From: Charina bottae
Lineage: Eukaryota; Chordata; Lepidosauria; Squamata; Charinaidae
NCBI GenBank assembly: GCA_023362775.1
Contig: JALMGJ010000006.1
Coordinates: 7,277,001-7,341,000 of the forward strand
Direction of reading: 5' to 3'
DNA length: 64,000 bases
Part shown: positions 40,798-51,600 of the stretch, in pieces
Layout: each line of letters starts with the position of its first letter
How positions within the stretch are numbered: position 1 is the stretch's first letter
Translations under genes and position numbers: made by a program
The notes under the pieces: generated by a model
What the model was told of the DNA's origin: nothing
The model's database searches: none
Seen by the model: only the letters and a program-made list of their open reading frames with translations

Positions 40798-42190
40798 TTT
40801 GAGATTTAAGAAGAGGGATGCTTTCAAGGCATCTTGGCAGCCATCATGTCTGGCAGCTAAGGATAAGAACTCTGCTGCTTTCTGGCAAATCCTAGCAGGC
40901 CATCAGAGGAATGATTTGCCTCTTCCAATTAGCAATGTGCCCATGGAGTTATGGGAAACTACAGTTTTCTATAGCTCTTATGACCAAGAGTGCACAGATT
41001 GAAAAACTGAAATAAATCGAGGAACTCTTCCCCAATGGCCTCCAATTTTGGTTACTGAAATAAGATTCCCTGAAGCCAGATAAGGCCACTGGTGGTGATT
41101 CTTTTCCGCTGGAGTTGCTGAAGGATAATGCCAGCTGGTGGCCACCTGTTTTGGCATCTCTTTTTTCCTATATAGATCACATGGGTCACATTCCCCAGTT
41201 TGGGTATTACCATTATTGTGCCAGTATTCAGTAAGGAAAATAGGGGTGACCCAGCCAGCTACAGGCCTATAGGAATAGTGAACGTTGTTAGCAAACCTTA
41301 TGGCTGCCACCCGAACAACAGTTACAGAATTGGATAATTTTAATATTGAGTCAAAGGTTGATTTGAGATCTATAAAGACCACATATAAAGGTAAAGGTGT
41401 AATTTATAATATAATAAACATATAAAGGTAACAGTGCCCAAAAATCAATTTTGGGCAAAGAGCAGGCCAGTTTTTATCCCAGCTGCTGCACTTTAGATCA
41501 TGTCTTGGTCCTACAACATCTTACTGAAAGGTTTAGCTGCGAGAATAGGTCCGCACTATATGTGGTCTTTACCTTTACCTTTATATGTGGTCTTTATAGA
41601 TCTCAAATCAACCTTTGACTCAATATTAAGATTAATTATTTGGGAGAAGTTAAATAACACAAATATAAACAGGTGTCTCTTGTTCCTAATTCCACAAATT
41701 TATAACAACACTTCTGTTAGAATTAGATGCAACCCTGAAGGCATTTTGTCTAAATCAGTCCCTGTTTGAAAGGGGGTTAGATAAAGCTGCATCTTAGCCC
41801 CTAGCTTATTCAACATCTGTTTGAACTCCCTAGCAGGCAGATTGTCCAACTCAAGCTTCCACCCACCTAAGATTGCCAAGGTAGATGTTCCATTACTTCT
41901 ATATGTTGATGTTGTGCCTATCCTTTCATTAACAGCTATAGGATTTAAGTGAGCATTCAAAGCGTTCACCCATTTCTTCTGAGAGCTCTTACTGGTCCTT
42001 AATGACTAGAAAATTAAACTGATGGTTTTTGCCAAGAAACCCCAAAAGATTTAAATGGGCCATTGAAGAGAAAGGAATTGAACAGGTTAAAAGTTTCAAG
42101 TCTTTGGGAGTAGTGCTCCAATCTACAGATGCCTGGAAGATGCACACTGATCATGCTGCTTCACAAGCACACAAACGAGTACATCAGCTA
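40798..42190 (+). mobile_element. heavily decayed LINE, 5' part (R4/Dong-like?)
   Basis: Broken reading frames give LELLKDNASWWPPVLA, VVFIDLKSTFDSI, a CILAPSLFNICLNSL-like box and LLLYVDV in the YxDD position. Many stops and frameshifts are present. Resemblance to R4/Dong-type elements is an impression only. It is interrupted near 42190 by other repeats and resumes at 43020. Confidence 0.6.
41337..41635. repeat. inverted duplication inside the decayed LINE
   Basis: TGAGTCAAAGGTTGATTTGA, then GATCTATAAAGACCACATAT (41347-41395) reappears as its reverse complement at about 41568-41632, with a 170-bp spacer. One arm is in the LINE's coding sense, so the other was copied in reverse. Confidence 0.8.
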
Positions 42191-42229
42191 TTATGAATTT
42201 TTTTCAGACAAAGGGTAGAATATTTATTT

Positions 42230-42330
42230 ATGTTTATTATTTATTTGATTTGATGCCACCCAACTCCAAGCACCTTTGGGTGGGTCACAATATGCTAAAC
42301 AAGATAAAAGCAATATAATAACCAAGCTAA
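42230..42330. repeat. LINE-tail fragment
   Basis: TTTATTATTTATTTGATTTG, then CCACCCAACTCCAAGCACCT and GGGTGGGTCACAATATGC, the common LINE tail, inserted in the decayed LINE. Confidence 0.5.
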
Positions 42331-42334
42331 ATCC

Positions 42335-42775
42335 AAAAACACTAGAGAATTCCTGGAAGCTTGGCACTCAGACAAAGCAGCCATCAACAGACACATAGAG
42401 GTAAATAACATTTACATACCATTCATAGGCGACAATAGAAAAGCCAGAAGACCAGAACACCTCCTTGCCAGCAATCATCACCCAGATATGCAAAGATTAA
42501 CACCAGGATTAGCAGCAGAGGAACAATCAAACAGCACAATAGACCCTAATCAAGGAACTATTAACTCAGTCAATCAACCAAGTAGCAAACAACAGCCCAA
42601 TCAAGGAACTACTAAGGAGAGAACAACACCTCCACCAACACAAGCAGGACAAGCCATGGTATATAAACAGAGAGCAAGTCCCACTCCCTTTTTGCACTGA
42701 AGATGTTGCCTAGCCTGGCAATGAAACGTCTGCAAGAAAACAGCAAGGCTCAGAGAGCACCAAGGACTCCACAAT
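42335..42775 (+). mobile_element. Penelope-like element, C-terminal and 3' end
   Basis: An open frame to the TGA near 42698 begins NTREFLEAWHSDKAAINRHI, the C-terminal motif of GIY-YIG Penelope-like proteins. It continues through a Gln/Asn/Pro-rich tail (SKQQPNQGTTKERTTPPPTQ) to ASPTPFLH. The 3' end carries GCCTGGCAATGAAACGTCTG and AGCACCAAGGACTCCAC. The reverse transcriptase part is missing. Confidence 0.75.
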
Positions 42776-43019
42776 ATAATAAGAACTAAGATACAACAAA
42801 ACTAGAAAAGGAGAAAAGGAAGAAGATGGTGAACCCAGCAAACAACCCAAAACATCCCACCAAGATCTAACATCCAGCAACAGGGGCTCCAGACACCCTA
42901 GCAGTCAGGTCTTTATGGCTCTCTGAAACACCAGCAGGGTGGGAGCCATTCAGATCTCAGGGGGAACCTCATTCCAGAAGGTAGACACTGTGACATGTAG
43001 AAGGTGCACTTCCTAGGTG

Positions 43020-43990
43020 CCAATAGATGACATACAAGCCGCTTTGAAACTTTTTACAATATAACCCTTGGTCCAAATGTTGTATGGTGCTCACCGTAAA
43101 TCACTTGAGGCCATACAAATAAAGTTTTTGCAACCCCTTTTTCAAGTGCCTAGATGCATATCTAACACAGTGTTTCTCAACCTTGGCAACTTGAAGATCT
43201 GTGGACTTCAAGTCCCAGAATTCAAGCTGGCTGGAGAATTCTGGGAATTGAAGTCCACAGATCTTCAAGTTGCCAAGGTTGAGAAACACTGATCTAACAG
43301 GATGTTCAGAAGGGAAGCAGGGTAACAAAAATTGGAGGGGAGAGCTTGGCTGCTAATATTCACCTGTTGCCTCAAATGCCACTTTTCCCTATCAGGACTG
43401 ATTCCATTAGCCCTGACAGACCAATTTCAATCTTCGTGGTAAGAGTCAATTCTGGAGAAACCGATTCACTCTGGCTTGCTGCTTGAGCATAGGCTTCTTT
43501 TGGAATACTCTCAGGCCAAAGGAATCTTTAGAGAAAGGATCCTAGATAAAGAATTCCAGAATGAGGTCAGCCATATTCCGGCTCACATTAGAATTTGTAC
43601 AGCTTACTCCAGATTGGAACTGGGCAGATAGTTAACTACTTTACTCTCTAAAAAGAGCCTTTTTCAGGCCCTGGCTTGATGTTTTACCCTCCTCGATTCT
43701 TAATGGGAGATTTCCTAAAGTCTCCATGTGTATGAGCACCTGCCCATGCAGCCCATACACTATTGAGACCATCACACGTGTGATTTTTACAGTGCCCTTA
43801 TTACCAGCATAGTCAAGAAACTTGCATTCTTTTTTTATTGATACTTTATGATCTATGAAAGCTTTCCTCTTGATTTTCTCCTCTCAGATAAGGAACCGTT
43901 CATTACATATAATGTTGCAAGATTCTGCCTGACAGCAATTAAGATCTGTAGACAGATAATTAAGGGTACTGGGCATGGGTAAACTGAAAA
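43020..43990 (+). mobile_element. heavily decayed LINE, 3' part
   Basis: It resumes with VQMLYGAHRKSLEAIQIKF and later a CPCSPYTIETITHVIF-like C-terminal Cys/His phrase. Together with 40798-42190 it appears to be one old LINE split by later insertions. Confidence 0.5.
43168..43291. mobile_element. hAT MITE, CAGTGTTTCTCAACC family, copy 7
   Basis: A 124-bp palindrome with perfect duplications ATCTAACA at 43160-43167 and 43292-43299. It is inserted in the decayed LINE. Confidence 0.92.
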
Positions 43991-44388
43991 TCTTTTTAAA
44001 TGTATCTATATGTAAAGATAAATTACATAGACCCCTCCTTTTTAGTTAATAGTCTTAGTATTAAGATTAAGATTTTTATAGGGTTTATTAGAGTTTTAAT
44101 ATTATGATATTGTGTTAGCAATCCTAGTTTTTTGTTGTTCTTATTGCTCATAAGCTTAATATTATTATTGAAATCGCTGTAATTCTTCTTTATTGTATCT
44201 TAACTTGGTCTATGACTGATATAACAATTTGACTGGACTTGACTTGCATGAGGAATTGTCTGAGAAGTCCAGGATTACAGCACTAGACTGGAAAGTAAAA
44301 CAAAATAAAAATCTCTGAAAAAGGCAATGAGAAACCACTTCCATATCATGTTAAAAATGTATGGATGTGTCCATTTAAGTCCCTAGGC

Positions 44389-44625
44389 CATAGCTTTCCA
44401 AACTGTGTGTCGCGACACTTTAGTGTGTCGCAACACACAGTTTAGTGTGTCGCGAAACAACCCGGAAGTGGCAGCGGGGGCACGCGCGGCGGAGGCGGTG
44501 TGCATGGCGGCAGCGACAACGGCAGCGGGGCACTATAATTGCTTCCGCGTTTTAGCGAGGCTGCTGCCGCGCGCACCGCTGCCGCCGTTGGTGTGTCGCC
44601 AACGGCGGCAGTTTGGAAAGCACTG
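44389..44625. mobile_element. hAT element, CAGAGCTTTCC family, copy E, GC-rich interior
   Basis: A 237-bp element from CATAGCTTTCCAAACTGTG to GTTTGGAAAGCACTG, with perfect duplications CCCTAGGC at 44381-44388 and 44626-44633. The interior is CpG-rich and holds GTGTGTCGC in both orientations. Confidence 0.9.
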
Positions 44626-45349
44626 CCCTAGGCACTGAGTGCAGCATGCTAGATCTGTGCAGTTGGGAGAGTTATATTGATAGCTTACAAAGTAATTGAA
44701 TTGCCTAGGTTTGGAGGTCAACAGAATAAAGGAGAATGTATGTTATCCCCAGAGACCGTGGGGACTGTGTGCCGTGACAGCGCACACTACTGACTTAGCT
44801 GGGGACGTAATCAGACTGATTTAAGACAACTTCCTGTTTTCCAAAGTGTTATGAGGAAACTCACTTCCTTCTGCAGACAGTGCAGACAATACCTTGGAGC
44901 AAATGGTTGACTAGGGCAAATGGGGTAGGGAAAACTGTATATATTTACTGACAGGTTGAATCCAAGTATGTTTACTTGCTTTGGGGGTTCTTGGCAACCT
45001 AGACGTGACTTCTAAACAGATATGAGTAGAAATTCTGCTGATATTACTATTTCAGTAGCATTCTGAGTAAGTTCTATTTATTTTATATCCTACTTTTCTG
45101 CTCCAGTGAGCACTTGCTAAATTGTAGTTTCGTTGTAATTTCAGAACCAGAGCTAGGAAAGGAAAATCAAATTCTGATAATATGTCATCAAGTCAATACA
45201 GCCTTGTGGAAGCAGAATAAAAATGTTGACATTCCCAGTCATCTCAAAATGAAGTTTTGAACGGCCAACTTACATAGTGTGCGGATATGTTAACTTTTTA
45301 AACATTTGGTGAAGTTTTTTTCCCCCATTAACATTTATTTTTGTTTCAG

Positions 45350-45592
45350 ATGGCCGGACAGACCCAATTTTGGAGGATGTGGGTGAAGCCTTTAAGCTTA
45401 TGGGGGTCAACCTACATGAACTGGAAGATTACATACTCAATATTGAGCCCGTTACTTTTGCACATCAGATCCCCTCCTTCCCTGTGAGTAAGAATAATGT
45501 GCTGCAGTTTCCTCAGCCTGGAAGCAAAGATGCAGAAGAGAGGAAGGAGTATATTCCTGATTACATGCCACCTCTTGTCTCTTCTCAAGAAG
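45350..45592 (+). CDS. TAF3: TAF3 coding exon 2
   Basis: The exon encodes (Y)GRTDPILEDVGEAFKLMGVN, then LHELEDYILNIEPVTFAHQI, PSFPVSKNNVLQFPQPGSKD and AEERKEYIPDYMPPLVSSQE plus one base. This finishes the histone fold and the conserved linker of TAF3. The acceptor is TTTGTTTCAG and the donor GTAAGA. Length 243 nt is 2 + 240 + 1, consistent with exon 1. The next exon (acidic, EEEE-rich in human) is not in the window. Confidence 0.98.
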
Positions 45593-45636
45593 GTAAGAAA
45601 TTGTTTCTCTGTTTCTCTACTTGTGCTTTTGTTGTT

Positions 45637-45664
45637 GAGATAGATAGATGATAGATAGATAGAT

Positions 45665-45700
<36 letters not shown>

Positions 45701-45702
45701 TA
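45637..45702. repeat. (GATA)n microsatellite
   Basis: GATAGATAGATGATAGATA with 14-16 GATA units, about 45 bp after the TAF3 exon 2 donor. Confidence 0.95.
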
Positions 45703-46439
45703 TTTGCTCAGACTCTGCTACCTAGGATGTCAATTTTATGTAAGACTCAGCAGGATCACTTATGATGATCTGTGACTTCTTACCATGGTTTTCTGGCTTG
45801 GAATTATGGATGTTGGTCGTGAATGTCTGAGAGCACCAAGATGATAGAAGATTTTCCAGGCAGTTTGCAAGAAAGGAATTAGGTGTTGAAAATATGCAGA
45901 GTTATGGGCTGGGCTTCTTGCTATTCATGTTCACCAAAATAGTCCTATTGTCTTATTATACTACATCAGTGTAAATGATCCAAGGAACTACCATAGAGGA
46001 AATAGATCTGGGTTTGATTACTTTCTCATCCACTATTGTATCAATTGGTTTGAATTTTATTATTAGTTTTCTGTCTGAAAAATAGATTACTGTACTGTGA
46101 GATTAACTTGACAAGAACTGTGAATAATGCAAGAGGTAGAAGTGCTCTGGTATTAAAATTATCCCTGTGATATTCAGGCTAGGGAATACTTTTTCTCTTT
46201 GTATGTTAGAGTACTTGTGAGCATGTTATCATCTAATTACAAAGGAGAAAGTGGGCTGAAGTACACTTTCTATGTGAGACTAACTGGCTACACATGCTTT
46301 CCATAACTTAATCCTGATGGCATGAATTCTCCTTAGGACTCCACTAAGGTTAATACGGAAGTGGTTAATAGTGAAAATTAATGGGATGGTGTATGCCAGA
46401 GACCTGTTGGAAGAGATTTCTCTGATTGATTATGTGCCA

Positions 46440-46728
46440 CCAACAATGAGTCGACTTTAGCAACTACATAGATAGATTTTCTCCATGACAATCTGGATGT
46501 CCCTAACCTAGTCTTTCAGGTCTTCCAACGGTGCACCCATCACCACTGTAATTGAGTCCATCCACTTTGATGCTGGTCATCCTCTTTCCTTCTACCTTTC
46601 TCAGCCTTCTCTAGAGAGCTGGGTCTCCACATAATGTGTCCAAAATAGGATAATTTGAGCCTGGTCATTTGTGCCTTGAGTGAGAACTCTGGGTTGATTT
46701 GTTCAGTGATAGGTTTGTTTGTTTTCTT
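46440..46728 (-). mobile_element. old BovB/RTE-like fragment, split by an L1-type insertion
   Basis: GATTTTCTCCATGACAATCT, CACCACTGTAATTGAGTCCA and GGTCATTTGTGCCTTGAGTG read on the minus strand like a decayed RTE/BovB. The sequence resumes at 47659-47760 after the inserted element (CTCCAGCACCAAAGTTCAAA). The minus-strand frame gives WTAKKTNKPITEQINP and LKLSYFGHIMWR, a clear decayed match to the BovB C-terminal WTARRSNQSILKEINP and LKLKYFGHLMRR. Confidence 0.85.
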
Positions 46729-46747
46729 GGCTGTCCATGGCATTCTC

Positions 46748-47639
46748 TTTTTTTTACATAAGAATTTTATTAAGTTTAAAGCAAAGATAAAAACTACAAA
46801 AAAGAAAAAAGTGGAAAAACAAAATGAAAAAAATGTCCCGAATATCTTGCATAATGGCTTGGCAGGTGTCATAGAAAATTTCTTTGAAATCAGAATGAAG
46901 CCCAGAACGAAGTTCTGGGAAGTTTTCCTTAAGGTCGCCCATAATTCAGGCAGTAGATTATGGCTCCCCCTGGATACTTGACTAACTCAGATAGGAGTGT
47001 TAATGAAAGGCTTGCAAAGTTATTGAGTGAAATTGACAAAGAAAAAATGTACTAACCAGCAGTTACAGAGCGTGAACAGAAAAATGAAAAGTCAAAACAG
47101 CAAATTCAACCTGTAGGAAAAAGTTAAGTCCTTCAAATTAAATACAGAAATAGTAACAGGGATATGATTAATTATTCTCAGTCCACCTTAAAATTAGACG
47201 GGAAGTAAGCCAAAGACTAAAAAAAAGGAGTTTTTTAAAGTTAATCCAGAAATAACTATAGGCACCAAGAGAATCTGCTTTTTCTTGTTGTAGAAAGCCT
47301 CTCTTAGGGTAAGAAAACTTAAAAATATAAATTGAGTTATTTAGAAATGGGGGGGCTTGACCTAATGTCTCTTAAGGCTACAAACACGGGCTGGAAATGA
47401 TGGCTCCCCCAGCCTCCCATTGTCTCTTACCAGGTCTTCCCTGTTTGCGATTCTCAGGCTGCAAGGTGACATTTTGGAGGATGAAATGGGATAATTCTGA
47501 GCTTTTTCTTAACTCATGAAAAAGGTCTGGGCTTCAGGTAAAAGCCTGAGCCTGAAAAAAAACCCGCGTTGACAGTTCTGTCCACACGGAGCTCGTGGAC
47601 AAGGCTGTTCAGTCGGCCATATTCCCCACCGGAAGTCTC
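46748..47639 (-). mobile_element. non-autonomous L1-type insertion, 892 bp, minus strand
   Basis: On the minus strand it begins near GACTTCCGGTGGGGAATATG and ends TTAATAAAATTCTTATGT plus an A-rich tail. Perfect 19-bp duplications GGCTGTCCATGGCATTCTC lie at 46729-46747 and 47640-47658. The ends match the 330-bp copy at 12518. No long ORF. Confidence 0.9.
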
Positions 47640-48699
47640 GGCTGTCCATGGCATTCTCAGCAGTCTTCTCCAGCACCAAAGTTCAAAAGTGTCAGTACTC
47701 TTCCTATCCTACTTCTTCAAAGTCCATCCCCAACTGACTTGATCCTTTCTGTTGACATTTTCTGGATAATTTACCAGATCTGTTATTTCCTTTAAAAATG
47801 TGTTGACCAGAATTGTAACAATACAATGTGTGGTTACACCAAAAATCTTTTCTAAGGGCAGCTTTATTTTAGCAATTTTTCCTAATGATCCCTAGTAGCT
47901 TTTTTATAACTGTCACATAACTATTGTTATGTCTTTGGAGCTATCTTTGTTGATTTCTTTTGTGATTACTTATACTCACTGGTAATCCAATATCATATAT
48001 GTGAAATTAGCTTTTCTGTCCCTGAATATACATTCCTTTACTTATTTTTGAAGTATGTTTCCTACTCCAATAATCCAGTATGCAGACATCTCACTGCCTC
48101 ATTTTTCTTACCCTCCTGAATAGTTTTGTCATTAAACTTGGCTACACATTGCTTGTAATAGCAGATCTTGGGAGATTCCATATCTTACATTCCTCCATTG
48201 CAGGAACTGCCCTTTTATTTCCAATCTCTGCTTTCTTTATCTTGTCATCTGCATAATAGGGTCTCCTCTCTTATCATAACTGCTAAGTTTACTCAGGAGC
48301 TTTCACTATTAGGCTAGCATATCTTAGAAGAGTGGAAGGTTGATAAGTAGGTAGTTCAGCATCTAAATATGATTCCATAGGACCTCTTTTGTATAATACA
48401 GTTACGCAATGGAAGATATTTTCTTTTTATATTAGTCAAACGTTGAACTCTTTATTTTTTATTTTGGAGTGGTATTTCAGGTGGTAGGTGAATTCTTAGA
48501 TTCGGTATTGGACTGGCTAACATCCATACGATTATTTGGAATTGTGCTTGGATTTGTACCGGAATTCATGTACTGTACTGTAAGGGATGTTTGAATACTG
48601 AGTCTCTTTTGTTACTGGATATAGACATCATCTTGATAGAGGATCTGTGGTTTGTTTCAAATGCATTGAAATATATGGTTTATTTGAAAATTAAAACAG

Positions 48700-49830
48700 A
48701 GCTAAAACAGTCTGTAGCTTGAATCATGTCAACTGGATTTCTATTTTCTCAGTGGAAACGTTTCGCTCCTTATCCAAGGAGCTTCTTCAGTCTGAGCAAA
48801 GTTAGTAAGGGAATCCTAAATATGTTTCTAGGTAGCTGTGTGAACTTACACCTGGGGCTAGGTCATGGTTATATTGAGATGTTATTTTAAGTCCTTTTAT
48901 CATCTAAAGGAGGATCGTTAAGATTACCATGCTGCTGTTGAGCTTGCGAAATGGTCTTAATCTTCCTAGGCACAGAAGACAAAGCAGGAAGGAAAATAGG
49001 GGAAAGATTGTGCCTGAGGCCCCCACCTCTATTCAAGGAAGGATTTTCCAAGTTGGCATAAAGGGATTCCTTGACCCCTCTCTCAAACCACCTATCTTCT
49101 CTGTCTAAAATGTGAACATTAATGTCCTCAAATGAGTGTCCTTTTTCCTTTAAATGAAGATAAACTGCTGACTCTGGTCCTGTGGTGTTACTTCTCCTGT
49201 GTTGGGCCATCCTCCTGTACAAAAGTTGTTTGGTTTCTCCAATGTAGAGTTCAGAGCACTCCTCACTGCACTGGATTGCATAAACTACATTGCTTTTCTT
49301 GTGTTTTGGAGTTTGATCTTTGGGGTGTACAAGCCTCTGTCTCAGTGTGTTGGTGGGTTTGAAATATACAGGTATGTGGTGTTTGCCAAATATCCGTTTT
49401 ATCTTTTCAGACACGCCAGCCATGTAAGGAATGACCAGGTTCTTCCGTTTACTCTGAGTCTCAGCCCTATCTGTCGCTGTTTTAGGTCTGGTAGATTTAG
49501 ATTTGGTGAAGGCCCAATTTGGATATCCACAGGCCTTCAGAGCTGTTCTCAGGTGCTGATTTTCATTCTTTTTGGAATCCATGGAGGTGGGGATGGTTTC
49601 TGCTCTGTGTGACAATGTCCTGATGACTCCTAGTTTGTGCTGCAGTGGATGGTGGGAGTCAAACATCAGATATTGATCTGTGTGTGTGGGTTTCCTGTAG
49701 ATCCCTATTTCTAGCTTGTCAATATAAGCATGAAATGGAGTGTCTTTAGGGCAGAGAGGTTCAGCATCCTTTTTGTGGCAGGGAACCGCACATTCCTTTT
49801 TATATTTTTCAGCATCTGAAAGCTGTGTGG
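48700..49830 (-). mobile_element. Penelope-like element fragment with GIY-YIG endonuclease, minus strand
   Basis: An open frame (48887-49666, extending upstream in frame through IYRKPTHTDQYL to about 49740) encodes the end of the reverse transcriptase and a GIY-YIG nuclease: SNVVYAIQCSEEC (127-133), ELYIGET (140-145), R151, H156 and GVKES (E200), then NPSLNRGGGLRHNLSP. Penelope-like elements pair such a nuclease with a telomerase-like RT. The 3' side (48715-48800) has ATCATGTCAACTGGATTTCT and AACGTTTCGCTCCTTATCC. Truncated at the 5' side. Confidence 0.88.
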
Positions 49831-50257
49831 CATGACTGGTGATACAGTAGTGTCAGTGAAATGGGTGGGACTGCTCATTTTGGTAGATTTTTAAGGAGCA
49901 AAATAGGTTAAGTCTTGTAGAGAAGCTAACAAACTGAAGCTCCACTTTTCATCCCTGGTTGTGAGCGTAACAGTAGAGGAAATGAGATGCCAGTATTTCT
50001 CTGATTAAACCATTACAAAATTTAACTGGTGTTAGCCAAATATTAATTTGGGGGCTGAAGGGGGAGGAAAACCTAATTACATACAATAGTATGTATTCCT
50101 AGTCCATTACACTTCCTCTCCTGAATAGGCACTTGGAATATATTGCAAGTTTTAGCAGATGATACAAAGGATGCAAAATAGGAAGCTGTAGAAGATTGTC
50201 AAGAGAAATGATAAGTACAGTAAAGTCACTGGAAGTCAGGCAGCTGCTGCTGCTACT

Positions 50258-50268
50258 ACTACTACTAC

Positions 50269-50311
<43 letters not shown>

Positions 50312-50312
50312 T
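50258..50312. repeat. (ATT)n microsatellite
   Basis: CTACTACTACTATTATT followed by about 15 ATT units; on the minus strand it reads as poly-Asn/poly-Ser, not a real protein. Confidence 0.95.
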
Positions 50313-51454
50313 GACTCAGAGGTAGTGCAAAGTTTATCATCAAAAGGATGCTGGGTCTGAACCTCCGTGGTGGTGGTGGTGTTTCTTTCTGCTTTTGCAC
50401 TCTTCCTTTTTTTTCTCTCTCTCTCTAGAATGAGCTCCTTTCCATCCATCCCATTGTAGATCAGATTGATCTGACATTGGTGCTTAAAATTTTGGCAACA
50501 CCCTTGAGCAACTGATCTATTGCCTTTCTGCTTCTCCTGTCAGATAAGATTATATATAAGTAAACTTTTTCAAAGGCATATCGAGAAATCTCTACATTGC
50601 TTACCTCATTTGTTTCTCTACATCTGCAGTATCAGGGTAGGGTGTTGAGATAGTTGGTTTGCAGAAGAACAGTGAGTTTGCCAATTTTCCCCTTTCCTCA
50701 TTGCTTCCAAAAGATCACTTCTCTGTTTATCACAGAATAATAATAGAAATACCCATTGGTATTAGCTGAGAAGCCTTTGGCTTCAGAATACTAAAAAGAG
50801 ATCATCTGGCTTTAACTGTTTATATCGTTAGCGGTAATAATGTCTTCATAAAATTAAATAAAATACTATATTTTAGGGTGGGGATGATAGTTTGTGCCAA
50901 GTTGATGGCTACCTAGGCATGTGTTTTAACAATTTTTGGGGAGTGGCACATTGCTTTCCTTGTTTCTGTTACTCAGAAATTATTTATTAGAGTTGACTTT
51001 CATGTTTTTAATATTCATTGTGGCCAGCAGGTGTTGCTGTCCCATTTCGTTTCTTTTCCTGGTATTGTCCAAGTTTATCCAGTGTGCCTAGGATACCGAA
51101 TAGTTTACTTTACTTACCATTTCATGTAAATATAAATGTGACCTGCTCCGCATCTAGGCAGAAACAGAATTTCTCTTTTCTCTGGCAAGACAAGAGCTCC
51201 TGTTCTGTAGAGCCCTGAATTGAGCAAGAGTAGCTGCTTTGTTTAGCTTTGGCAGAAATAGAAAGGCGTAGCTAAACTTTCTACCTAAATGCATGTAATT
51301 GACCCGGTTTGCATATAATTGTTATGAACTTGCTGGATTTATTTATTTACTTATTAAATTTATACCCAAAAAAGAGATACAACTGAGCTTGACTTCTGGA
51401 CATGTCCAGTTTTTTTTCTCAGCAACAGTATGAAAATGATTGGCCTTTGCCTTA

Positions 51455-51600
51455 TTCCGTATTTGATTGATTGATTGAACAAATGTATATGGCCACCCAA
51501 CTCACACACAGTGACTCCAGGCGGCTTACAGAATTACAGTTAAATTTACAGTTGTAATTGTAATTACAGTTGTCTGTTCAACTCCCAGCCTAGGCCTAGT
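51455..51600. repeat. LINE-tail fragment
   Basis: TTGATTGATTGATTGAACAA, then GGCCACCCAACTCACACACA and CTCCAGGCGGCTTACAGA, the common LINE tail. Confidence 0.55.

Larger units (their letters stand above)
37562..45349 (+). other. TAF3: TAF3 intron 1
   Basis: A 7.8-kb intron with GTGAGT and TTTGTTTCAG ends. Most of it is mobile-element debris, listed separately. 44640-45340 shows nothing beyond plain AT-rich intron. Confidence 0.93.

Noticed and set aside
41700..41969. Host exon in TAF3 intron 1
   Set aside because: The reading frames are LINE reverse-transcriptase remnants with stops; TAF3 exons 1 and 2 join in phase without it.
50099..50449. Poly-Asn/poly-Ser open frame
   Set aside because: It is a translation of an ATT/ACT microsatellite.
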